A stretch of 64,000 nucleotides of DNA from assembly GCF_023169965.1 (NCBI RefSeq), contig NZ_AP025592.1:1-64000 (forward strand), given 5' to 3'. The DNA comes from Anaeromyxobacter paludicola. GTDB lineage: Bacteria > Myxococcota > Myxococcia > Myxococcales > Anaeromyxobacteraceae. The translations under genes and the position numbers were made by a program. Below the pieces are notes generated by a model. It had not been told where the DNA came from, did no database searches, and was given only the letters and a program-made list of their open reading frames with translations. Of the stretch, positions 8,236 to 17,365 are shown one piece after another; within the stretch, counting starts at the first letter, position 1; each line of letters starts with the position of its first letter.

Positions 8236-10497
8236 TCAGCGGGTGGACTCCTGCAGCTCGCGCAGCGCCGCGAGCAGCTGCGCCTTCTCGAAGGGCTTGT
8301 GCAGCACCGGCCGGCCGGTGTTCGCGAGGAGCGCGCGGGTCTCCGCCGAGAAGACCCCGCCGGTCATGAACACGAAGCGCGCCGCCTGCTCGGGCGCCCG
8401 CTCCCGCACGGCCGCGTGCAGCTGCACGCCGGTGAGCTCCGGCATCATCACGTCGCAGAGCACCGCGTCGAAGCGCGCGCCGGAGAGGAGGAGCTCGCGC
8501 GCGGTGCGGCTGCTCGAGTAGGTGACGACCTCGTGCTCCGCCTTGAGCAGCCGGGAGATGCTGGCGCAGACGCCCGGCTCGTCGTCCACGACCAGCACCG
8601 ACACGCGGGGGAAGGGGGCCGGCGCCGGCTCGGGGTCCGCCGCCGGCCCGGCGGGGACGCAGCCGAGGAGCGCGACCCGGAAGCACGAGCCGCGGCCCGG
8701 CGCGCTCTCCACCTCGATCGCGCCGCCGTGGGCGCGCACGATGCTGTGGCAGATGGAGAGCCCGAGCCCCGTGCCCACCCCCTTCGCCTTGGTGGTGAAG
8801 AAGGGGTCGAAGAGGCGCGGGAGGTGCTCGGGGCGGATCCCGCCGCCGGTGTCCTGGACCTCCACCCGCACCCGGCCGTCGTCTCCCCGCCGGACCGCGA
8901 GCCGCACCTCGTTCTGGCCGGCCGCGCCCTCGGGGATGGACTGGGCGGCGTTGACGAGCAGGTTCACGAAGACCTGCGCCAGCCGCCCCTCGCTGCCCTG
9001 CACCCAGACCGGCTCCTCGAGGCCGCTCCGGACGAGCCGCGCCCGGTGCTTCAGCTCGTTGAAGGCGAGCCGGCAGGCGGAGTCGAGCACGCCGCGCAGC
9101 TCCACCGGCCCGAGCGCCTGCTCGTCGAGGTGGGAGAAGGTCTTGAGGTCCCGGACGATCACCCGGACGCGCTCGAGCCCGTCGCGCACGTCCCGGAGCG
9201 TCTCCTCCAGCTCCCGCCGCTCCGGCGCGGAGACCGCCGCGAGGTGGGGCGCCATCGCCTCCGCGAGGAAGCCCACGTTGGCGAGCGACGAGGCGACCGG
9301 GTTGTTGATCTCGTGCGCGACGCCCGCCGCCAGGGAGCCGATGGAGCTCATCCGGTCGGCGACCGCCAGCCGCCCCTCGAGCCGGCGGCGCTCGGTGACG
9401 TCGCGGCCGAAGGCGAGCACCGCGGGCGCGCCGGCGAAGTCCACCGGCACGGCGCGGAACTCGACCGAGAGGCTGGAGCCGTCGGCGCAGACGAGCCGGC
9501 CCTCCGTCACCTCGGGCCGGGAGGCGCCCGGCGCGACCGACAGCCCCGCGCGCACCAGCGCCCGATCCTCGGGGTGGACCGCCTCGAGCACGGGGCGGCC
9601 CAGCACGCCCTCGCGCGCGAGCCCGAGCGCGCCCAGCACCGCCGCGTTCACGTAGACGGCGAGCCCCTCGCGCGCGACGACGACGAGGTCCGGCGAGCTC
9701 TCGATGACGTTCCGGAAGCTCTCCTCCGACCGGCGCAGCGCCTCCTCCGCGAGCTTCTGCTCGGTCACGTCGCGCAGGTGCACCACCACCGCGCCCACGG
9801 CCGGGTCGTCGAGCCGGTTCTCGCGGACGACCTCGAGCCAGCGCCAGGGGCCCTCGCGCGGCCCGTACCGGGCCACGCCCCGGATCCGCTCGAAGGGGCG
9901 CGCCAGCGAGTCGGCCCGGGCGGCGACGATCGCCGCGCGGTCGTCCGGGTGCACGAGGTCGAGCCCCTGGCGCCCGACGAGCTGGTCGATGGGGCAGCCG
10001 AGGATGTTCCGGGCCGAGGCCGCCGCCCAGATGATCTTCCCCTCGGCGCACTGGAAGACGAGCGCGTCGGTGCCGTGCTCGAGGACGGCCCGGAAGCGGC
10101 GCTCGCTCGCCCGGAGCGAGGCGAGGGCCCGCCGCTCCTCGGTGACGTCGCGGATGATGACGAGGCGCGCCGGCCGCCCGGCGAGCTCGAGGTCGGCGGC
10201 CCGGCGGACCTCGACGTCGATCACCTCGCCGGACGCCGTGCGGTGCAGCCAGTGGCGGGGGCGGGCCGAGCCGTCCGGCAGGTCCACGGCGGCGCGGGCG
10301 CCGTCCCGCTGGTCCACGGGCCGGATGTCGAGGATGGTCCTCGCCAGGAACTCCTCCCGCGAGTACCCGTAGCGCCGGACCGCCTCGTCGTTGACGGCGA
10401 GGAACCGGAGCGTCTCCCGGTCGAAGACCCACATCGCCACGGGCGAGCAGTTGAACAGCGCGTCGATGAGCTCGGGGGACGGGGCGGTCGTCAGCAT
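8236..10497 (-). CDS. Triple-PAS hybrid sensor histidine kinase
   Basis: A 753-residue cytoplasmic sensor kinase with no membrane segments. Three PAS/PAC units lie at about residues 8-122, 130-247 and 255-370, each closed by a RDVTE motif. Then come a HisKA dimerisation domain with phospho-acceptor H395 (GVAHEINNP), an ATPase domain (NLLVNAAQS, DTGGG, GTGLGLS) and a C-terminal receiver with D682 (LCDVMMPE) and its lysine in HKPF. It should sense a soluble or redox signal through PAS and pass phosphate internally or to a further Hpt. The ATG has no clear ribosome site. No cognate output gene is adjacent; the divergent neighbour is an iron-sulfur flavoprotein. Confidence 0.95.
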   Translation of the reverse strand: MLTTAPSPELIDALFNCSPVAMWVFDRETLRFLAVNDEAVRRYGYSREEFLARTILDIRPVDQRDGARAAVDLPDGSARPRHWLHRTASGEVIDVEVRRAADLELAGRPARLVIIRDVTEERRALASLRASERRFRAVLEHGTDALVFQCAEGKIIWAAASARNILGCPIDQLVGRQGLDLVHPDDRAAIVAARADSLARPFERIRGVARYGPREGPWRWLEVVRENRLDDPAVGAVVVHLRDVTEQKLAEEALRRSEESFRNVIESSPDLVVVAREGLAVYVNAAVLGALGLAREGVLGRPVLEAVHPEDRALVRAGLSVAPGASRPEVTEGRLVCADGSSLSVEFRAVPVDFAGAPAVLAFGRDVTERRRLEGRLAVADRMSSIGSLAAGVAHEINNPVASSLANVGFLAEAMAPHLAAVSAPERRELEETLRDVRDGLERVRVIVRDLKTFSHLDEQALGPVELRGVLDSACRLAFNELKHRARLVRSGLEEPVWVQGSEGRLAQVFVNLLVNAAQSIPEGAAGQNEVRLAVRRGDDGRVRVEVQDTGGGIRPEHLPRLFDPFFTTKAKGVGTGLGLSICHSIVRAHGGAIEVESAPGRGSCFRVALLGCVPAGPAADPEPAPAPFPRVSVLVVDDEPGVCASISRLLKAEHEVVTYSSSRTARELLLSGARFDAVLCDVMMPELTGVQLHAAVRERAPEQAARFVFMTGGVFSAETRALLANTGRPVLHKPFEKAQLLAALRELQESTR

Positions 10498-10693
10498 CGG
10501 AGCGGAGCGGCGGTCACGGTCTCGTCCAGAGCCAGGAGGCCTCTCCTCGGCGCGGCGAACGGCCCTTGTAGCCGGGTCCGGCGCCCCTGGCCAACAGGCG
10601 AGCAGGCGGACTCCCGCGCGAGGCCGGTCCCGCCCCGCGCGCCGGCGCTTCGCGCGTGACATCGAGGGAGGGGCGTGCTGTGCTGCGCGGCCC

Positions 10694-11278
10694 ATGAAAG
10701 TCGTCGCGTTCAACGGAAGCGCTCGCAAGGACGGAAACACCGCCATCCTGCTCCGCCGGGTCCTCGGGGAGCTGGAGCGCGAGGGGATCGAGACCGAGGT
10801 GGTCCACCTGGCGGGCCAGCCGATCCACGGCTGCACCGGCTGCCGGAGGTGCGGCGCTCGCAAGGACCGGCACTGCGCGCGCGGCGACGACGCCGTCAAC
10901 GGCTTCATCGACAAGATGCTGGCGGCGGACGGCGTGCTGCTCGGCTCGCCCACCTACTTCACCGACGTGAGCACCGAGATGAAGGCGCTCATCGACCGCT
11001 GCGGCTTCGTCGCCAAGGCGAACGGCGACATGTTCCGCCGGAAGGTCGGGGCCGCGGTGGTGGCGGTGCGGCGCGCCGGCTCGACGCACGCCTTCGACAC
11101 CATGAACCACTTCTTCACCATCAACCAGATGATCGTCCCCGGCTCCAGCTACTGGAACGTGGGCGTGGGGCTCGAGCCGGGCGACGTGGAGAAGGACGAG
11201 GAGGGCCTCCGCACCATGGCCGTGCTGGGCGAGAACATGGCCTGGCTGCTGAAGCGGATCGGGGCCGGGGCGCGCTGA
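10694..11278 (+). CDS. Iron-sulfur flavoprotein (NADPH-dependent FMN reductase family)
   Basis: A 194-residue flavodoxin-fold protein. The FMN phosphate loop is GSARKDGNTA (residues 8-17). A compact cysteine motif C47-x2-C50-x2-C53-x7-C61 follows, matching the [4Fe-4S] motif of archaeal and anaerobe iron-sulfur flavoproteins. GSPTYFTDVS closes the second FMN contact. It probably transfers electrons from ferredoxin or NAD(P)H to an acceptor in the cytoplasm, perhaps in oxygen or redox stress defence. The ATG has no strong ribosome site, but no better start lies near. It is divergent from the PAS kinase, with 196 bases between them that hold no gene. Confidence 0.9.
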   Translation: MKVVAFNGSARKDGNTAILLRRVLGELEREGIETEVVHLAGQPIHGCTGCRRCGARKDRHCARGDDAVNGFIDKMLAADGVLLGSPTYFTDVSTEMKALIDRCGFVAKANGDMFRRKVGAAVVAVRRAGSTHAFDTMNHFFTINQMIVPGSSYWNVGVGLEPGDVEKDEEGLRTMAVLGENMAWLLKRIGAGAR

Positions 11279-11440
11279 TCTCCCGGCTCCAGGTCGCCGC
11301 GCTGCTCGGGGGACGCCGGCTCGCGCGCTCCCTGGCCGGGCGGGCGAGCCATCGCCGCCCCGTCCGGTCGACGGGCTTCCGACCCATTGCGTGCTTAAGC
11401 TATCGGGGCGGCGTCCCGCCGTACACGCGCGAGTCGTGCC

Positions 11441-12943
11441 ATGAGACCAGCTCCACGAGAGGATCAGTTCTCCGACCCGCGGGGGCGAGTGCTCACCGGG
11501 GTCCCCGGCTTCGACGACATCCTGGCCGGCGGCTTCCCCGCCCGCCGCATCTACCTCATCCAGGGCGATCCCGGCGCGGGCAAGACCACCCTCGCGCTCC
11601 GCTTCCTCCTGGAGGGCGTGCAGCGCGGGGAGCGGTCGCTCTACGTGACCTTCTCCGAGAGCAGCGAGGAGCTGGCCGACATCGCGCGGTCCCACCGGTG
11701 GTCCCTCGAGGGGCTGTCGGTCCTGGAGATCTCGAGCGACCCGGCGGCCGACGAGAGCGACACCACGCTCTACCAGCCGGCCGAGGTGGAGCTGGGCGCG
11801 CGCATGCGCGCGCTGCTCGAGCAGATCGACCGGCTCCGCCCGGCGCGCATCGTCCTCGACTCCTGCTCCGAGCTGCGGCTCCTGGCCCAGAGCCCGCTCC
11901 GGTACCGGCGGCAGATCCTGGCGATGAAGCAGCGGCTGGTGGACCTCGGCTGCACCATCCTGCTCCTCGACAACCCGCAGCCGAGCTCGCCCGACACGGT
12001 GCTGCAGAGCGTGGTGCACGGCGTGGTCGCGATGGAGCAGCTCTCCCCGCTCTACGGGGCCGAGCGCCGGCGGCTCCGGGTGGTCAAGCTGCGCGGGCTC
12101 AAGTACCGGGGCGGCTTCCACGACTTCATCATCAAGACGGGCGGGGTGGAGGTCTTCCCGCGGCTCGTCGCCGCCGAGCACCACCGCGAGTTCGTGCGCG
12201 AGCCGGTCTCGAGCGGCCTGGCCGAGGTGGACTCGCTGCTCGGGGGCGGTCCCGACCGCGGCTCCAGCCTGCTGCTCATGGGGCCGTCCGGCGCCGGCAA
12301 GTCGGCGCTCGCCGCCCAGTTCGCCCTCGCCGCCGCGAACCGCGGGGAGCGCTCGGCGGTCTTCGCCTTCGACGAGAGCCGGGCGATGTACCTCGCGCGG
12401 GCGCGGTCGCTCGGGCTGGACCTGCAGCCGCACCTGGACTCGGGGCGCATCGCGCTCCAGCAGATCGATCCCGCGGAGCTGTCGCCGGGCGAGTTCTCGC
12501 ACCGCCTGCGGGCGGCGGCGGAGGTCGGCGAGGCGCGGCTGGTCTTCATCGACAGCCTGAACGGCTACCTCAACGCCATGCCGGAGGAGAACTTCGTCGC
12601 GCTGCAGCTCCACGAGCTGCTCGCGTACCTGTCGCAGCGAGGGATCCTGACCGTGATGACCCTGGCCCAGCACGGGCTGGTCGGGAGCGAGAACGAGTCG
12701 CCCCTGGACGTGAGCTACCTCGCCGACACCATCCTGCTCTTCCGCTACTTCGAGATCGACGGGCAGGTCCGGAAGGCGATCTCGGCGGTCAAGAAGCGCT
12801 CCGGCCGGCACAAGAACACCATCCGCGAGCTGCTCGTCGGCGAGGGAGGCGTGCGCGCCGGCCCGGTCCTCGAGCGGCTCCAGGGCGTGTTGACCGGCCG
12901 CCCGGCGCTCCGGGGCGAGGTCCCGGGCGGGCGGGGCGCCTAG
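11441..12943 (+). CDS. KaiC-like double RecA-domain ATPase
   Basis: A 500-residue protein with two KaiC domains. CI begins LTGVPGFDDILAGG and carries Walker A GDPGAGKT (42-49). CII begins about residue 215 with Walker A GPSGAGKS (281-288). Like cyanobacterial KaiC it may hexamerise and hydrolyse ATP slowly. The segment matching the KaiC autophosphorylation pair (S431/T432) reads S425-Y426 in DVSYLADT, so only the serine is kept. No kaiA or kaiB is nearby. The stop is 9 bases before the GTG of a hybrid kinase, so the pair is probably co-transcribed and KaiC may tune that kinase. The ATG lacks an obvious ribosome site. Confidence 0.93.
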   Translation: MRPAPREDQFSDPRGRVLTGVPGFDDILAGGFPARRIYLIQGDPGAGKTTLALRFLLEGVQRGERSLYVTFSESSEELADIARSHRWSLEGLSVLEISSDPAADESDTTLYQPAEVELGARMRALLEQIDRLRPARIVLDSCSELRLLAQSPLRYRRQILAMKQRLVDLGCTILLLDNPQPSSPDTVLQSVVHGVVAMEQLSPLYGAERRRLRVVKLRGLKYRGGFHDFIIKTGGVEVFPRLVAAEHHREFVREPVSSGLAEVDSLLGGGPDRGSSLLLMGPSGAGKSALAAQFALAAANRGERSAVFAFDESRAMYLARARSLGLDLQPHLDSGRIALQQIDPAELSPGEFSHRLRAAAEVGEARLVFIDSLNGYLNAMPEENFVALQLHELLAYLSQRGILTVMTLAQHGLVGSENESPLDVSYLADTILLFRYFEIDGQVRKAISAVKKRSGRHKNTIRELLVGEGGVRAGPVLERLQGVLTGRPALRGEVPGGRGA

Positions 12944-12952
12944 AGGTCGCCG

Positions 12953-14884
12953 GTGAGCGCGCGCCCGGACGACGAGCGGTTCGTGGTGCTCGCGCCGTCG
13001 GCGCACGACGGTCCCGTGACCGCGAGGCTGCTCGAGCGGGCCGGCCTCGACTGCCTCCTCGTGCGCGACATGGGGGAGCTCTGCCGCGCCATCGAGGGCG
13101 GCGCCGCCGGGGCGCTCGTGGCCGAGGAGGCCCTCGCGGACACCGGGGTGGCGCGGCTCGCCGCGCTGCTGTCCCGGCAGGAGCCCTGGTCCGACCTCCC
13201 CGTGATCGTCTTCACGGGCCAGCGCGAGTCCGGGGCGGCGCGCCAGCAGGAGCTCGACGACCTGGCGCGGCTCGGGAACGTGACCCTGCTCGCCCGGCCG
13301 CTCCAGGTGGTGACGGTCCTGTCGGCGGTCCGGACGGCGCTGCGGGCCCGCCGGCGGCAATACGCCGCGCGCGCGGTCCTGTCCGAGCTCCAGGCGGTCC
13401 TCGACGCCGTGCCCGCCGCGGTGTTCATCTCGCGCGATCGCGACGCGCGGCGCATCGAAGCGAACCGCGCCGCGAGCGACGCGCTCCACCTCGCGCCCCA
13501 CGCCAACGCTTCCCTGAGCGCCCCGCCGGAGGAGCGCCCCCGGACGTTCCGCGCGATGCGGGACGGGGTCGAGCTGCCGGTGGAGCAGCTCCCGGTGCAG
13601 CGCGCGGCCAGCACCGGCGCGGAGGTCCGGAACGCCGAGTTCGACCTCGTCTACGCGGACGGGGCGCTGCGGCACTTCTTCGGCAACGCCGCGCCGCTCG
13701 CCGGACCCGACGGCCAGCCCATCGGCGCCGTGGGCGCCTTCGTGGACGTCACCGAGCTCAAGGCGGCGGAGGAGCGGCTGCGCGACTCCGACCGGCGCAA
13801 GACCGAGTTCCTGGGGGTGCTGTCGCACGAGCTGCGCAACCCGCTCGCGCCCATCCGCAACAGCATCTACCTCCTGGAGCGGGCCCCGCCGGACAGCGAG
13901 CAGGCCGGGCGGGCCCGGCAGGTGATCCAGCGGCAGGTGGCGCACCTGGCGCGGCTCGTGGACGACCTGCTCGACGTGACGCGCATCTCGCGCGGCAAGA
14001 TCGAGCTGCGGCGGGCGCTCGTGGACGCCCGCGAGATCGTGCAGCGGACCTGCGACGACCACCGGACCCTGCTCGAGGGGCGGGGCGTGACGCTGCGGGT
14101 GGAGGCCTCCGGGCCGGCCTGGGTCGAGGCGGACGCCACCCGCCTCGCGCAGGTCCTCGGGAACCTGCTGCAGAACGCCGCCAAGTTCAGCCCGGCGGGC
14201 GGGACGGTGACGGTCGCCGTCCAGGCGGAGGGCGGCCACGCCCGGATCCGGGTGCGGGACGACGGCATCGGCATCGCGCCCGACCTGCTGCCCCACGTCT
14301 TCGAGCCCTTCGTCCAGGCCGACGACGGGCTCTCGCGCTCGCACGGCGGGCTCGGGCTCGGCCTCGCGCTCGTGAAGGCGCTGGTCGAGCTGCACGGGGG
14401 GCGGGTCTGGGCCGAGAGCGGCGGCCTGGGCCTGGGGACCGAGTTCGTCATCGAGCTGCCGCTGGCCGCCGCGCGCGAGGCCCCCGCGCCGGCCCCCGGG
14501 CCCGCGGCGGCGCGGCGCTCCGTCCACGTGCTCCTCATCGACGACAACCAGGACGCCGCCGAGACCATGGGCGACATCCTGAGGCTCGAGGGTCACCGCG
14601 TGGACGTCGCGAGCGACGGCCGCTCGGGGCTGGCGAGGGCCCGCGAGCTCTCGCCCGACGCCATCGTGTGCGACATCGGGCTGCCGGACATGGACGGCTA
14701 CGCGGTCGCGCGGACGCTGCGCGCCGACGAGGCCTTCCGCGGCACGCGCCTCATCGCGCTCACCGGGTACGCCCAGCCGGAGGACCGCGCCCGGGCGAAG
14801 GCGGAGGGGTTCGACGCGCACCTGTCCAAGCCGCCGCCGGTCGAGGAGCTGCTCGCGCAGCTCTCGCGGCCAGGGCGGTCCTGA
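12953..14884 (+). CDS. Hybrid sensor histidine kinase paired with KaiC-like ATPase
   Basis: A 643-residue cytoplasmic kinase. Residues about 10-130 resemble a receiver-like fold (VVLAPSAHDG, then VIVFTG and LLARPL) but lack a clear aspartate pocket, so this is probably a pseudo-receiver. A PAS-like domain (about 143-270, ending GAFVDVTELK) follows, then HisKA with H292 (LSHELRNP), an ATPase (NLLQNAAKF, DDGIGI, GLGLAL) and a C-terminal receiver with D574 (CDIGLPDMDG). The start is a GTG nine bases after the kaiC-like stop, with GAGG just upstream. A pseudo-receiver next to a KaiC protein recalls clock-output kinases of the CikA/SasA type, but that is analogy only. Confidence 0.93.
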   Translation: MSARPDDERFVVLAPSAHDGPVTARLLERAGLDCLLVRDMGELCRAIEGGAAGALVAEEALADTGVARLAALLSRQEPWSDLPVIVFTGQRESGAARQQELDDLARLGNVTLLARPLQVVTVLSAVRTALRARRRQYAARAVLSELQAVLDAVPAAVFISRDRDARRIEANRAASDALHLAPHANASLSAPPEERPRTFRAMRDGVELPVEQLPVQRAASTGAEVRNAEFDLVYADGALRHFFGNAAPLAGPDGQPIGAVGAFVDVTELKAAEERLRDSDRRKTEFLGVLSHELRNPLAPIRNSIYLLERAPPDSEQAGRARQVIQRQVAHLARLVDDLLDVTRISRGKIELRRALVDAREIVQRTCDDHRTLLEGRGVTLRVEASGPAWVEADATRLAQVLGNLLQNAAKFSPAGGTVTVAVQAEGGHARIRVRDDGIGIAPDLLPHVFEPFVQADDGLSRSHGGLGLGLALVKALVELHGGRVWAESGGLGLGTEFVIELPLAAAREAPAPAPGPAAARRSVHVLLIDDNQDAAETMGDILRLEGHRVDVASDGRSGLARARELSPDAIVCDIGLPDMDGYAVARTLRADEAFRGTRLIALTGYAQPEDRARAKAEGFDAHLSKPPPVEELLAQLSRPGRS

Positions 14885-14893
14885 GCGGGGCGG

Positions 14894-16030
14894 TCACCCC
14901 GCCGTCAGGTACGCGTGCGCCTCCCGGAGCCGCTCCGGGATGGCGATGCCCTGCGGGCACCGCTCGACGCAGGCGCCGCACTCCTGGCACTGGTCCGCCC
15001 CGGCGCCGGGGTCGAGCTGGAACTTGCGGTAGATCCAGGCCGCCGACCGCGGATCCTCGAACATGCGCCCCGAGTTCCACGAGTTGAAGACGTCGGCGAT
15101 GGCCACGCCGGTGGGGCAGGGCTGGCAGTAGCCGCAGGTGGTGCAGGGCACCGCCATGCGCGCCTGGTACCAGGCCCGGGCCTCCTCGAGCAGCGAGAGC
15201 TCCCCCGCCGAGAGCGGGGCGGCGGCGGCCGCGGCGGCGGCGTTCTCGGCCAGCTGCGCCGCCGCGCCCATCCCGGAGAGCACCGTCACCACCTCGGGCC
15301 GGGACCAGAGCCAGCGCAGCGCCCACTCCGCCGGCGACCACGGGCGCCCGCCGCGCGCCAGGAGGGAGCGGATCGCCGGCGGCGAGGCCGCCAGCGCGCC
15401 GCCCCGGAGCGGCTCCATCACCACCACGCCGATCCGGCGCTCCGCCGCGCGCCGCAGCCCGTCGAGGCCCGCCTGGAAGCCCTGGTCGAGGTAGTTGAGC
15501 TGGAGCTGGCAGAGCTCCCAGTCGTAGGCGTCCACGATGGTCGCGAAGTCGGACGCCGGGCCGTGGAAGGAGAAGCCGAGGTGGCCGATGCGGCCGTCGG
15601 CGCGGGCGCGCTCCAGCGCCGCGAGCCCGCGCAGGCGCTGCACCGTGTCCCAGCGCGCGCCGTCGAGCGCGTGCAGGAGGTAGAAGTCGATGCGATCGGT
15701 GGCGAGCCGCTCGAGCTGCCGATCGAGGATCCGCTCCCAGTCGCCCTCCGCCTTCATCTCCCAGACCGGGCTCTTGGTGGCGAGCTGGACCCGGGCGCGC
15801 CAGCCGCCCGCGAGCGCCCGGCCCAGGAACGGCTCCGAGGCGCCCGCGTGGTACGGCCAGGCCGTGTCCACGTAGTTCACGCCGGCGCGGATCGCCTCGT
15901 GCACCAGGCCGGTGGCCGCCTCCTCGTCGATGCGTCCCGGGTCGCCGGCGATCGTCGGCAGGCGCATGGCGCCGAGGCCGAGCGTGGAGACGGCGAGGCC
16001 GGGGATCTTCGGGAAGCTGCGGTGCTGCAC
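14894..16030 (-). CDS. Aldo/keto reductase with C-terminal 2x[4Fe-4S] ferredoxin domain
   Basis: A 378-residue AKR of the ferredoxin-fused type. The barrel has the catalytic tetrad D55, Y60, K86, H120 (NYVDTAWPY, ATKSP, LLHALD). After residue about 290 come two cysteine clusters, CTTCGYCQPCP and CQECGACVERCP, each able to bind a [4Fe-4S] centre. Such proteins probably couple NAD(P)-linked reduction to ferredoxin-type electron flow in anaerobes; the substrate is unknown. The start is a GTG preceded by AAGGAGGTCACC, an almost perfect Shine-Dalgarno match, which settles the start. It converges with the hybrid kinase, leaving only 9 bases between the stops. Confidence 0.95.
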   Translation of the reverse strand: MQHRSFPKIPGLAVSTLGLGAMRLPTIAGDPGRIDEEAATGLVHEAIRAGVNYVDTAWPYHAGASEPFLGRALAGGWRARVQLATKSPVWEMKAEGDWERILDRQLERLATDRIDFYLLHALDGARWDTVQRLRGLAALERARADGRIGHLGFSFHGPASDFATIVDAYDWELCQLQLNYLDQGFQAGLDGLRRAAERRIGVVVMEPLRGGALAASPPAIRSLLARGGRPWSPAEWALRWLWSRPEVVTVLSGMGAAAQLAENAAAAAAAAPLSAGELSLLEEARAWYQARMAVPCTTCGYCQPCPTGVAIADVFNSWNSGRMFEDPRSAAWIYRKFQLDPGAGADQCQECGACVERCPQGIAIPERLREAHAYLTAG

Positions 16031-16143
16031 GGTGACCTCCTTCGTGGAGGTCGCATCCTACCGCCGCGCGGTGGCCTCGGGGCCGTTGGTGGATCGGGCA
16101 GCCCCTTCGACCCGCGCCTCCCGGGCGTGGGATACTCGCCGCG

Positions 16144-17124
16144 ATGCCCGAGACCTGCGCCTGGTGCGGTGCCCTGCGCGGCCCGGGGCCGAAGTGCCCC
16201 GCCTGCGGCGCCGTCTACGCCAAGGCGGAGGCGCTGCGGGCCGGGGCCGCCGCGCCCAGGCCGCCCGCGGCCGCGGCCGGGGACGAGCTCGCCGCGCCGC
16301 TTTCCGCCGCGGAGCCCCTCGCGCCGCCGCTGCCGGGCGCGCCAGCCGCCGCCCGGTTCGACGGGGTCCTCGACGCGCTCCGGCTCGAGTGGCTGCTGCG
16401 CCTCGGCGCGGTTCCGGCGGCGCTGGCGATCGCCGCGCTCGTCCACCGGTCGCCGCTCGGTCACCTCCTGCAGCGCACCTTCCTCTCGATGATGGTGCAC
16501 GAGGCCGGGCACGCCGTGACCTCCTGGCTCTGCGGCTTCGCCGCGTTCCCCGGGCCCTGGGTCACGTACACCGCCGGGTCGCGCGGCCTTCCGGTCGTGC
16601 TCCTCGTCGCCGCCGCCGGGGTCTCGCTCGTCGTCGCCGGGCGGCGCGCCGGCCGGGCGTCGTGGACGTGGGCGGGCGCCGTCCTGCTCTCGCTCCAGCT
16701 CGCGGGGACGCTCCTCGCGAGCGCCCGGACGGCGCAGGCGCTCATCGTCTTCGGCGGCGACGGGGGCGCGCTCGTCCTCGGCGCGCTCCTCATGGCCTCC
16801 TTCTTCTCCGGCCGCGACACGCAGGTCTACCGGGGCCAGCTCCGGTGGGGGTTCCTCGTCATCGGCGCCTCGTCGTTCGTGGACGCGTTCGCGACCTGGT
16901 GGGCGGCGCTCGCGGACTCCGACGCGATCCCCCTGGGCGAGATCGAGGGGGTCGGGCTCTCCGATCCGTCCAAGCTCATGCAGGTCCACGGCTGGGGCAT
17001 CCACGCCATGGTGCATCGCTACGTCGGGCTGGGGTTCGCCTGCCTCGCCGGGCTCGCCGTGACGTGGGCCGTGGCGACGGCGGCGGCGCGGCGGGCGTGG
17101 CGCGAAGCGGGCGGCGGCCGCTGA
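16144..17124 (+). CDS. Zinc-ribbon plus HEAGH-motif membrane protein (putative metallopeptidase)
   Basis: A 326-residue protein. The N-terminus has a zinc ribbon (C5-x2-C8, C18-x2-C21), then a Pro/Ala linker to about residue 70. A membrane domain follows with about six hydrophobic segments (roughly 88-102, 151-165, 175-195, 205-220, 235-250, 290-312). Between the first two lies HEAGH (H119, E120, H123), the HExxH zinc signature of M50-type intramembrane proteases and relatives; a later HGWGIH might add ligands. I infer a membrane metallopeptidase, with the ribbon binding a partner or nucleic acid. The usual M50 NPDG motif is not seen, so it could be a divergent or non-peptidase member. Confidence 0.75.
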   Translation: MPETCAWCGALRGPGPKCPACGAVYAKAEALRAGAAAPRPPAAAAGDELAAPLSAAEPLAPPLPGAPAAARFDGVLDALRLEWLLRLGAVPAALAIAALVHRSPLGHLLQRTFLSMMVHEAGHAVTSWLCGFAAFPGPWVTYTAGSRGLPVVLLVAAAGVSLVVAGRRAGRASWTWAGAVLLSLQLAGTLLASARTAQALIVFGGDGGALVLGALLMASFFSGRDTQVYRGQLRWGFLVIGASSFVDAFATWWAALADSDAIPLGEIEGVGLSDPSKLMQVHGWGIHAMVHRYVGLGFACLAGLAVTWAVATAAARRAWREAGGGR

Positions 17125-17365
17125 GTTTGTCTCGAGCGGTCGAAGCAACAGCCCGGCCGAAGACCTCGAGGGCGAAGCTCGCCCAGCAGGCCGGCACCGG
17201 AACTTCACGGACAGCCGTATGTCGTCGGGACGCCATGCACCTCCCCCATTCGGCGGAGCGGGAGCGCCGTCACGTCCACTCAACGTGTAACACGGGGCCG
17301 TGAGCAACCGGACTCCCGCAACCATGGCAATTGCTCGATTGAGCGGTCCTCTGCAATTGTGCGCC
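17125..17365 (+). other. Leader region of the cysteine-rich lipoprotein gene
   Basis: This 241-base gap is visibly less GC-rich than its surroundings. GCAATTG occurs twice (17327-17333 and 17353-17359), each containing the palindrome CAATTG, and between them lies the small inverted repeat GCTC-GATT-GAGC. The start codon follows 6 bases after the second copy, so a bound protein here could block initiation. No convincing -35/-10 pair is seen. Confidence 0.35.

Noticed and set aside
10514-15087. Very long open frames on both strands across the kaiC/kinase region (over 1400 codons each)
   Set aside because: Shadow frames produced by GC-rich codon use. Their translations are Arg/Ala/Gly/Pro-rich without domains, while the recognised genes in the other frame carry full motif sets.
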